From Heliopora coerulea (lineage: Eukaryota; Cnidaria; Anthozoa; Scleralcyonacea; Helioporidae), in NCBI GenBank assembly GCA_030142905.1, contig JASJOG010000003.1, positions 4,743,501 through 4,807,500 of the forward strand: a stretch of 64,000 bases of DNA. The letters are read 5' to 3'. Under the pieces are notes generated by a model. It had not been told where the DNA came from. It ran no database searches and saw only the letters and a program-made list of their open reading frames with translations. This document shows, one piece after another, positions 45,701-57,700 of this stretch (within the stretch, counting starts at the first letter, position 1; each line of letters starts with the position of its first letter). Made by a program: the position numbers and the translations under genes.

Positions 45701-48700
45701 TGAGCTAACGCCACAGCTTACTGTATTACGGCCACTGCATAGATAGCACGTGTTATGTCGAACCACGCTCTGACCAATGAGTCTCATCAGAGAGTTACCG
45801 GCTCACAGTCCGTCTGGGGCTCAGAAGATATGTTTCTGATTAAATAAGGTTGGCGAACGCCCGCATATCTGCAAAAACATTAAGGTCCGTCGTGCAGGAT
45901 ACTTATTCTGTCCAGTACAGTAAGAATAAATAATTTATTACCATGCTGTCCAACCGATTCCATGAACATTATTGACTTTGCTGGATCATATTGATTCATA
46001 AGTCTTGCACATCTTTCTATCCTAATAATAGCGGACATACATTACGATAAACTTTGAATTTGTTTCAAACTTTTGTTTAGGCCTTAGAGAAAATTCAGGG
46101 GCGAGAACGTGATCTTATTAAACTACGAGATGGAGAACTACGTTGTTCAAAAAAGAAACCGAAACTAGACGAAAGATTACGGAATGAAGTATTTGAAAAA
46201 TATCTTTCTTTATTTTATAAACGTACCTCTGTTAGAATTCAACCTGATTCTGACGACGAGAATGAAACGAAGGTTTGCGAAGAGAAGGATAGCTACATAC
46301 CAGAACGTCAACCAATCGGATTTTTTTCTATTGACCCCCAAAGCAAAATGGTGGGCAATGAAAAGGAGTCAGAGGACAAGCCAATTTCCGAGAACCTTAG
46401 TGACTCCACAGTTTTAAGCAGACTGAGGTCAAAATCGCTTCCTATTCTACATCAACCAGACGGAAACCAGTGTTTAGAATATGAGGACTTAAAAGTTGCC
46501 TTAGAGGATACAAATATACAATTGCCAAGTGAACGAACTTTGACCTCACAAAGTCACGATAATGTCGGAAATTTATATGAAAGTAAACGGCAGAAAAAAT
46601 CTGGGACAAGTCGAATATGTAAACAACGATTGCAAAAAGGTATTGTTGTTGGTAAGTTACCTGGTGGATATCCTTACCCAACAAAACCTTTGCGAGAAAT
46701 CTCACGTAAACATACTGAATTAGCAATATTCGAAGATGTAAATGGTGATCAGTTCGAAACATTAGTCGTCGCACCTGATGGTTATATTCCAAATTCGGTT
46801 GTTGCTGCTCTGTTCGCTGATATGCGACCAAAGGAAGTCGTATTTGAAAAAGAGCCTGAGGAAATAATTCCGTGGAAACCTCCGCAGTTGACTGACGCTC
46901 AACTAGAAGAACTTAAGAGAATGGAGACCGTGAGTACTTTATCTACAAAAGCAAATCTTTGTGAGATGGTTCGTTGGTTAGTCGGTTAGCTTATTGGTTG
47001 GTTGATTGGCTAATTAGTTGTCTTGTTGGTTTGTTGGTTGGTAGAACAGTTATTTAGTTGGTTTGTAGGTCGGTTGGTTTGTAGGTCGGTTGGTTTGTAG
47101 GTCGGTTGGTCTGTAGGTCGGTTGGTTTGTAGGTCGGTTGGTTTGTAGGTCGGTTGGTTTGTAGGTCGGTTGGTTTGTAGGTCGGTTGGTTTGTAGGTCG
47201 GTTGGTTTGTAGGTCGGTTGGTTTGTAGGTCGGTTGGTTTGTAGGTCGGTTGGTTTGTAGGTCGGTTGGTTTGTAGGTCGGTTGGTTTGTAGGTCGGTTG
47301 GTTTGTAGGTCGGTTGGTTTGTAGGTCGGTTGGTTTGTAGGTCGGTTGGTTTGTAGGTCGGTTGGTTTGTAGGTCGGTTGGTTTGTAGGTCGGTTGGTTT
47401 GTAGGTCGGTTGGTTTGTAGGTCGGTTGGTTTGTAGGTCGGTTGGTTTGTAGGTCGGTTGGTTTGTAGGTCGGTTGGTTTGTAGGTCGGTTGGTTTGTAG
47501 GTCGGTTGGTTTGTAGGTCGGTTGGTTTGTAGGTCGGTTGGTTTGTAGGTCGGTGGTTTGTTGGTTCATTTGTTGGTTGAGTGAATCGCTTGTTTGTCAG
47601 TTGGTTGGTGAGAGAGTCGTTTCTTACTTAGTAGGATTGATGCGAGGACTTTGCTTGTCTGGTGCAAAGAAGACTTATCTTCTTTAGAATTCGTGTATGC
47701 ATGAAATTTCTTACGTTATGTCATCAACTGTCTCTTGTCAATAATGTTAGAAAAAGTCCCTCATATCCTTATAGTAAATAAAATCAACTTTCGTACATAA
47801 AAATCGTTGAATTCGTCAGATTAAGTGAAGGACGAAAAAAAGTCGGGAAATGTCGGGATCAAAAAGTCAATTTTTGGGCTAATATGCATGCCTTTTGGTT
47901 ATTTCAGCGCTGGTTTTTGAATTTACAGGTGTGTTACGTGTAATCGTTCTCTCACAGATAAAGTTGAAAATCGCTGAAAACTAAAACATGAAATGAAATG
48001 AGGATAATGTACAGCAGTCCGGAAATCCGATTAAGATGCATGTTCGAATCTCGCTCCAGTCAACTTTTCTCGTCAACTTTAGTGGTGTAGGTTAATCATG
48101 ATATATTCTCTTCGTGTTACCCTGAGAATGATTCAGAAATAAAGGACGGCCTTGCACATATTTTGAAGACTATTGTGAATGTCAAAACCAATACATTATG
48201 TACTTGGAATTTTTAAATTTTGTTCAAACCTTTCTCGCCAGGAACCTTTGTCACTGGAGAGCTCCGACGATAGCTTAGTCGCTGAAGCAAAAAGAGTGAA
48301 CTATGAGGAACAACTGCGACTTGCACTCAGAGATGATTTTCCATCTCCCGAATTATCGTCCGATGGTCGAGAAAGTCTGACACTCCTGGACGAACCTCTT
48401 AAAGAACCAAAACGACCACTGGTACAAAAAGTGCTCAAGCCGGAAAATATTATAGTTTATCCTGCCTTGAAACCTTTGGAAAAAACTAAAAGTCCATCAC
48501 CTCCCATTCAACCTGAAGTTAAAACTACTCCCTTAACGTGAGTTGCAATTCTGCCATTCAAAGGATGTGCGGAAACAGTAAACATTTTACCTGTAGGGCT
48601 ACTTCTCTTCTCTCTACATACCATGTCGTTTTCACCCTATGCTACTCTGCTCTGCTTTGGTCCTCTGTACTTCACCAAACTCCGCTCTTACTTTTAACAG

Positions 48701-51700
48701 TGGAATAAATAGCTAGTGGCTTTACGTTAGGCCAAGATTTAAATCACGCTTTGGAGTTTTTAAGTTTTTTGATGAGAAGCCCAAAGAATAACTTATATTT
48801 TAATCAACCAAGTGCTACAAATTGCTCTCGACAAACATTATTTCAAACGTTCCGCAGGAACATGTCATCCCACTGGGATCGCACCATTTGCATGAAACAG
48901 ATTCCTCATTTATGTCCCCTTGATTGTGAATAAGCGATTACCCGGCTATTTGCATGTACGATTTGAGACTGAAATACCATGACTTGTCGAAAAACCAATG
49001 GTTAACAGAACCCGACAGCTAAGGGAGGACTTGAGGGAAATTTCCTCCTGGGCCTTGAGGAGACCCTACATCACAAATTTCCTCCACGCTTTGATATCAG
49101 TTCTTAGAGGTATGACTGTGAAGAACCTATTAGCTCCCACACACAAGGAAAATGAGTTTATAGACAGACATAAAATTGGAGCTCAGTGAAGCCTGGTTCA
49201 CACAAGCGAAATAAGCATAAGGACGGATCAATGCGAAAACAAAGCATGATAACTCCTCTGGGATTTGCGAGGATAAAACAACAAGAATTTTTCTTTGTTT
49301 CGTCTTTTGTTCAGCTCTTGGTTTATGCTTGGACTATGGTCTTATGCTTATGATTAAGACGATCCTTATGTCGCAGGCTTGACTTCATTCGTTTGTTTTG
49401 CCTTTTGTGTTTTCCTTATGCGTATGTGTATGCGTATGCTTAAGCCCTCAACGACAGTTGTCGGCTAGGGGTTAGAGAGGGAGTCGACAAACCTGCCAAG
49501 TTGGACGGGACGGAAATAAGCGAAATATTGTTTTAGTTAACATTGGCAAGTAGAAGACAGGATAAGATGATTGTGCTGAACTGCTGGTAATCGAACTACT
49601 TAGTTTAGGATTTCTTAGCCGCTCTAAGAACAAAGACAACCGAGGCAGTCTTTATGCTATTTATTATTGAAATTCAATTTTCATACTGAGAGGCTGTTTC
49701 ATGGAGATTTTCAGTCCGGCCTTCGGATAAAATACCTGTAAAACGGAGGTCGCGATTGCACGAAGAAAATTTGAGCGCGGTTGACCGGGCTGAAAAATCC
49801 CATGTAATCGCACGAAAAAATTTCAGCCCGGGCTGAAAAGATGATTGACAGTTGTGGGAAGATGCAAATTGGCAAAACAGCAGAGGCTACCATCAAATTC
49901 CTGCCTGGGTTCACTTCGATTTCAGTTTCAGCCCGGGCTGACGTAATTTCATGTAATCGGCACTTTTTTCAACCCTGTCTGCCGGGCTGAAATTTATCAT
50001 GTAATCAGACCCTCATACGTATTTTGTGAATTCTGATTGATTTTTCTGTACTAATTGAGACAGTTGTTCTGTCGTGGCAACACTGAGCCTTGCTCGGATA
50101 TCCGTGCTTTAATATCATTGAAGCAAAGTTGATAAAAGACAGCAAGCCATGAGCCTGATGTTGTTCTTGTATGCTATTGCACAAGTATTTTGAAGTTAAA
50201 CATTAGCTAACATTTACCTGCCAACATTTTTTTGTTTTTTACTTTAGTTCTCCCATGCCGCCCGAGACACCATCTTTGCCTGCTGTCTCAGTGATAGAAG
50301 AACCACCAGTCAGTGATCAAACTCCACTTCCACCCTTTATTTTGCAATTCCAGGGAATGGACTGGTTTGACAAATTATTTCCAAATGCGAACCCATGGGT
50401 AGGTTTATTGCTTCTTTTGTCCATATGTTCAAACACTCTGTGGATGCCAGTGCCATAAACAATTTACTGATGTTTGTACACGTTCCGGTTCAATTGTGTA
50501 TTTAATTCTGTAAAACAGCAACATCCTATGCACGCTCTGATTGGACAAGTAACATAGGCAGACAAAGCCGACGTCAGTTTCATTTTATATTTGACTACAG
50601 ACACTTGAATGATCTCAAAGGAATTCGAGAAATCCTTGGTTATTTTATCAAATAAAAATATGGAAGAAAAAGTCCAAGGTTGCCGGCCGTGGACTGTTTT
50701 TGGGAACGAGTGAATTATATTACGTTGCTGTGAAACATTGACAGCTAAGTGAAAATTAAAACTCTAGGTTATTTGTTAATGAAGGAATCCAGAAAAAGTT
50801 TCAAATTTCTATTAATTTTAAATTATCGTTGACTGGAAAGGTACTTGGAATATCTTGATTCTTTTGAAAAAATATGATAAAATAAAGAATTGAATAAAGT
50901 AAAAGCAGTAAAAAACTAATCCTAACAGTTAAAAGAGTTTTGGCTGGAATTCCGTTGACACCCCCCCTCCCCCCCTCTGCTACAGGCAATCAAATTGCAG
51001 GAATGTCTGCAATTTCACCTCCTTTACTAGACAAGATGATGCCATAAAAATCAAGCTCGATTCTGAACGATCGTCCAGAATATCTAATTATAAAAAGAAA
51101 GGATTAAAATGACACGAAGGTACGATTAGGAAGAGAACAAAGAGGTGAACAGGTTTTCAAACAAAATCTAAAACCAATTTTGAAAAACAGAACATGTTTA
51201 AAAACGTGATGTTACGTTAAAAAAGTATTAAAGAGAATGTGTAACTGGGCCATGGCATGAAGGCACGTGTGTGTGTGTGTGTGCGAGTTTGCAAGTGTAG
51301 GTCAGTGGCGGATCTACATAATAGCGCCTCCCTTTTAAACCTGATTATTCTTTTTCCGTTATTGCATGGCTTTTTTATTTATTGATTTATTAAGCAATAT
51401 AAATACTGTATAACTATACAAATCGTAACCAGAAAATTATACATCCGCAGCCTCTTTCAAATCACGTATTGTTCAGTATTATTATTATTATCATTATTAA
51501 AACTTTATTTCATGAGGGTAAAAACACTTTACAGCCAGAGGCTGAAAAACCTGTGGCCCTCAAAAAGTATCGGCCACCGTCACCTGTGTACCAGGACAAA
51601 AAGGCCCAACTTTTATTGACGCCCTCCATTTAGAAATACCTGGATCCGTCCCTGTAGGTGTACATGTGCGTGCAACTGTGAATGTACGTGAAAGCGTTTG

Positions 51701-54700
51701 AGTATTGTGTACGCTCATGTATTCATCTCCACTAAGCAATTGGGAACATCACCATTTAATTTAATCTTGTAGTCATATTTTTAAACCATTTTATTTACGT
51801 AGACTTTCCCGAAACCTTGGACTATTGACGCATTTGTCGAGCTTTTACTCATTTTTCTGTCGAAAGCAACTGATTACGATGTCAAGTATCATATTTGTGC
51901 AGTAAGTACCCTACCTCTTTCACAGGAATTTTATGGTTTGAGCCCATTGGGACAGACGAAAAAACTCATGGTTTACTGTAGTTGGGTGAAGCCCAAATAA
52001 CTTATTCAATGATGAAGTCTTTTTCAATTGATAAAATCGCGATCCACTCGACGAAGTAATTCCTGTGCAGATATCCAAGCTTCGCTCAACGCAAACTGTT
52101 GATCACGCAAGATTTATCAACTGGACTGCTTGTTATCTTCCGGACAATAATTTATCGGGTTTTCGAACAATTGAGTCCCAAAATTGTGCATAATAGCTGG
52201 TTATGCGATGGTTTGCACGAACGACATGAAGTATAATATTCTCAGAGGCGGTCATCTGAGGCCGTCAAAACGTCTCTTACCAACAGTCTTCTCAAGACTA
52301 CACTAAAATGAACAATCTACCATTGCCAACATTTGCCGATCCTCTCGGGTTCAAGCCATTTACTTAATTACGTGGAAATGTATTTTGCATTGCTAATAAT
52401 GGCGAAAATTATAAGATTTTTAAATTTTAGATGACGATGGAGTGACGTCACCGGATTACGTTCCCGAACGAAAACATTTTGCCTACATATTTCAGATATA
52501 CAATATCTTTGCTATTCTTTAAATCTTTCAACCTTACCTGGAATAATTTAGCGGTTACAATGAACTATCCCGGTCAACTGCAACGTTGCATCGGAATAAG
52601 TTGAACACCCTTAAAGTCAGTGTTGTTTTCTTTTTCTTCTCAGGCAATTATCCTGCTCTTCGGTCAAGACACATTTGAAACCAAGTGTTTGAACAACGTT
52701 ATAGAAACCATTGTCTCAGAACTTAACATACCGACTGGCTCGACCGCAACTTGGAGCATTGATCGGAAGCAATTTGTTCGAACAGCATTACAATTACTAA
52801 AGACCCTAAAGAAATACACAGTCGATGTTGTTAGCGAGTTCATGTCACAGTTCATCTTAGGGGACGAAGAAATCAGGTATACATTTGCATAAATACTATG
52901 ATATAAGACTAGTTGATGTGTACACATAAACGAGTTCTATATTCGCTTGATGAAAAATTGTTCCCATGAAACGTACCTATCTAGAGAAAGTATTGGAGGT
53001 TTGCAGAGATATCCAATCTGCCTTTCTAAGTTTAACAGTACGGTTATCTTTTACTTGGTAATCAAGAAAAGGGGATCAGGAGGCATACATCCTTCCATCG
53101 GTTCAAATTCTGTTCGCTCTACACTCGTGATTCCCATACTTTAGACTTAATAGGATATCAAGCTAGGGTTCATGGTTATTGCTATTTGATATTTGCGTGA
53201 AAATCGTGTATGGTTATAATAAACCAAACTTGTTCCTGCTTCCGGTTTGTGTGATAACTCGATAACTCTACTGTTTCGGGTTTGACTGAAACACTTCCGA
53301 AAAATTAATTTCGTCGACTCTTTGAATTGCCGCTTGGGTTTAAACAGAATATTTTTATTCTCTCCAAAATTACATTCTATAGTGGTAACATACAGTGTTT
53401 CTTGAAAACGATTTTATGAGAAATATGTTCGTCGAAACTAGCTTTATCCGGTAAAAAAAAAATGAAAAAGGCCTTAACCTTAAAGTTGATTGCGACAAAT
53501 GGAAGCTTTATAATTACAAATAACTGAAGTCTGCCCTAACGTTGTGCTCTTTTGTAAAATATCTCATTTCAGGTCCTTTGTTGTTGAATTTTTTTCTGAA
53601 ATTGGAGTCGAAGAGGCAAACCGGTATTTTTTGCCTGAACTGGACAACTTCGATACCTGGGTATATTTTATCCTCTGAATTCCTACTACAACTTTAGTTT
53701 AAACTTTAGTCATTGCTCTCAAAGGATGCCACAAGATTAGCTAAAATTAAAAATTTTTTAAGTTTATAAAGACTAAATTAAATGTAGGCATTAAGAAATA
53801 GAGTTGTGTTAAATATTGTGTTAAAAATAAGAATGCATTTCTCTTTTAAAAATATTATAGAAGTCTCTGACTTCGTAATTGTGTTCGGCAAGGTGTTCCA
53901 TGGTTTGATGCTTGACATAGTAAAATTAGTTCTACCGTCTTCAGTCTCTCGTTTGTATTGTGGGCGAACAAGGTTTGTGTTTCCACGCCTAGTTTGACGT
54001 TCATAAATATCAGAATTTCGTGTCAGTAACTGCGCAATATATCAAGGAGCTCTGCACCTGAGGACTCACATGACCTGCAGACAAAATGGTTGTTTTGTTA
54101 GTTCTTGAGTGTACAATACATAAGCAAAGTTTCCGAAATCAATCCCAGGAAACTCAAACTATACACTTGGGAAGAAGCTTTTGGAGACCATGTTTTCAAA
54201 ACCATGTTTCGGAAACATTTGTTAATGTAGGCCAGACAACATTTCCTTGCAAGGCACCTTAATTGTCCCATGTTATGTCACCAATCAAACCTGCCAAATT
54301 TGCATTTCTTACTCGCCTCAAACATTCCCTTGTAATTCTCTTACCCGCGAAGCGTGATTTGCTTTTTACTATTATTCCTCGATTCCGCCATGTCCGCATT
54401 ACCAATCATTTGTGTAATACGGTGTTGCATATATACCAACCTTTTAACTTTTTGTGGTGTTTTATACTGCCTACGCAGCATCATATTTTTATATCATTCT
54501 CTGATGAAGGTCTGGTATACATCTCTGCTCGATTAGCGGAATACGCTCGAATCTTGACATTCGTTGTGGTACCAGTAATTGTTGCACTCGTCATCAAATC
54601 ATTGATGTTGTATTCATCATATACAGATTACGAATTAAACTGTTTATGTTTGTAACTCTAAAGGCTAAATCATGGATTCCGTCTCGCCCATCTTGTTTAA

Positions 54701-57700
54701 TGTGCATCGCTTAGGAAATTTAGCTTTTAAGTTTTGGTATACTGTGTCACATAGTGCCTGTGTTGGCCAATGTTCCGACCTTATTTCTTACTGCAGCCCA
54801 TAATATGGCTAGGAATATTTTTCACTTCCTTAATCCTTTCGCTTCTGTAACCAGTGTACAAGCTGAAGTGTAGCTTCAGCGTCTTCCAGTTATTCCAGAA
54901 ATCGCGATCCCTTATCATGTGCCATCATTGGGAAGAACTAATTCAGTTTGTACGACATGAGTCATCCATATTTCCTCGTCGCAAACTGTAGTGTCGCAGA
55001 GAGAATAAACACTTTTCTTTACTCTTGATCTAACTTATATACTGAAGGAAGCTAATTATCGTAATACATAAACCATATCAACTGTAAGGCGCGGAGGTTT
55101 AGTGTAGATAGCTTCGATAAAACAGCGGCGTTCTTGAGGTTATACACTATCTAAAATATAGAAAACGAGCTTCTCACTTTGAGAAGCTTGTTTTCTATAT
55201 TTTAGATAGTGTATAACCTCAAGAACGCCGTTGTTATATCAACTGTACCATGCCGCACAACCGTGGTAGACCTTGAATGTACTTCCCACTTCCTAAAATT
55301 TCGTTGCCCTTGATTTTTGCTGGAGTAGTCTCCCTGGACTCTAATTAACAAAATATTGAAATGTTAAAAAAAGTACTACTATGCGGTCTGTTTAACGATG
55401 TTGGTGTTCTTACACAGCTAGGAATGATTGTAGATGTCGATTCAGCTGCTAGGCGAATATTTGAACAATGAATTTAGGCATTGAAAAGAAATTACTTTTG
55501 TGCTCAAACTATTTCAATCCCGTTTATATTTCCAGGGCGTCTCAGAGAACGCAGTAAATACTCATATCCATCAGCTATGTTTGACGTGGTTGGATAAACG
55601 GTTAACGCAGTTTAAGGAACATATACGTTCTCTAGCGGGGAAAATCAACCGTGCTTGTAGTGGGCAAGTCATCAGGTATGTCTATATTAACGGGATGATA
55701 CGACCAGGTTATTTTTATTGTTAATCAAGTGCAGGGAAATTGGGGTTTTTTGGGTAAGTGGAGCTATAGCTCCCAATAATTCTGGTGAGGCGTCTAAGCC
55801 TACACCCAATGTTTTCAGGCCAAGGGCTACGAACTTTCTCGTTATCTTGCTTAACTAATTGTGGAAGAAAGTTCTTTGTGATTTCTTTATTGATAAAATC
55901 AAAGTACGGTTGTATGATACCCTGTACATATTTCTTTTTTAACTCAGGAAAATTTCGGAGGGAGGTCAGAGGAATAGTTCACCTTTCCTCTGCGCTTAAT
56001 TTGAAAAATTATTTCTCTGGTAGATAATATCTTTTCCCCTAATGTAGCTATCAGATAAAAAGGTGTAGATATCCTCAATTACTGTCTCGAACTACATATT
56101 TCCATAACAGAGGGACAAAAAATCCAAAAACGCCGTCTCAAGTAAAAGGAATATTGAAGAACAAAAAAGTAAGTAAACGTTTGCCATGCATGCCGACCCT
56201 CGTTCAATTTCCTGAAAGACATTTCTGCTAAGGTCAACGGGACCCATTTAATGTATTGTTTTCCCCTTTGACTGTTTAGTGACTTTTTTATTATGATTTT
56301 TGTATTAGTAGTATTAATTGTTTATTACATTTTCAGTTCGCATTTTCTTAAACTATGTTATTTACAATAAAGTTTTTGATTCCCTTACGGTAATCGAACC
56401 CTTAATCTTTTAATTGCTAATGGGATGCTCTGACCATTGAGGTACACCTGTTCAGATGGTTATCAAAATTTACATTTAGTGCTGATTCGTACGATGGTAG
56501 GGCATAAGCGTTGCCAATCTTAATATGTCATTTATACACTGTGTCAGTAATGTCATTGACATGCAGTTGTGCTTCATTTCACATTTGACAATGATTTTGC
56601 AAATCCAATTCCTACGTTGAGTCAGAAGCCTTTCAGGTTGGCGTCACCAACTGATTCTCTTGCTTATTCCTTCATGTTTTTAGAGTAAAAACCATAGCAA
56701 ACAAGTAGCAGGTGAGATTTTGTGGAACACATCTGTTACCTGGACTTGTGTTAAATTTCAAAAACGCTGTAATTCTTATTTAGTTTCTCAGTAATAGCAA
56801 ATGAATTCTGTGCTTTTGTTCCAGTTTCCTGGGACCTCAACGCCATGGGTGACTTAGCTGCCGAGAAAGCCAGTCCTGTTGATGCGATTAACTATTTCTC
56901 CGAAATGCAATTTCAATCAGAAATTGAAAAAGCACGAACTAGCAAACACTCTTTGAAAAAACCTCCACCCCAAGGTGACAAAGCCAGAAATACTGTGCTA
57001 ATACTGCCCAGTATCGATACGTAAGTTTATTTTTCTTTATTTATTTATTTATTTTTTTGTATGAAGCACAGCCAATTAAACCGCCTTTTAATAATATCCG
57101 AGACGAGAAAACAGCAAATGTAAGAAAAAAGACAAATGTCTCACTCTGAAATTTGCCTGTATGAGTCCACCCACTTGATCAGAGGCTTCAGAACCATTTG
57201 ATTGAAGGGAGGCTCCCAGATAAATTTTCCCGAGTTTCGCGCAATTTCTTCAGTCTGCTTTTACCAGGCCAAATAATGCTCGGATGGGATGCCAGCCTGT
57301 TGGATTTTTGCCCGAATTTCAAGGGATTTTGTCAATTTTTGGCGAATTTTTTTCCCGGATTTTTTGTTTCAATATTTTGAAAAATGTCACCCACCACCCT
57401 ACGGCCTTATCGCAACGTAGTCTCATGGCATAACAAAAGCTTACAGATTTATTATATTAGTAATCTTTCCCAAAAGACTGGAGAAAAATTCTTTAATATG
57501 CTTTGAAAATATCTCTCAGATCAGAGCAAAGCACACCGCAACTCAACAAGACGAAGGCTTCGCTTCTATACAAGCTTACATGACTTTCAGCTGCACGCAA
57601 ACGCAAAAGGCGTACAGGTGCAATAAAATACCCAAACACGACCGGATAGGCTGATAAAGCGACATATACAACGATAAGCACAGTTTATCATAGTAAATCA

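Noticed and set aside
46348..46989. Apparent 213-codon ORF starting at an internal ATG
   Set aside because: It is the 3' part of exon 14 of the WDR97-like gene; the frame is open further upstream to the acceptor at 46081, and the last 20 codons are intron.
47054..47569. Open minus-strand frame of 171 codons with a 16-residue repeat
   Set aside because: It is only the translation of the pure 16-bp minisatellite; a 16-bp unit lacking stops is open in every register. No start context or non-repetitive part.
54263..54655. 130-codon plus-strand ORF in intron 19
   Set aside because: No recognisable domain, unusual composition and no support for splicing; likely chance.
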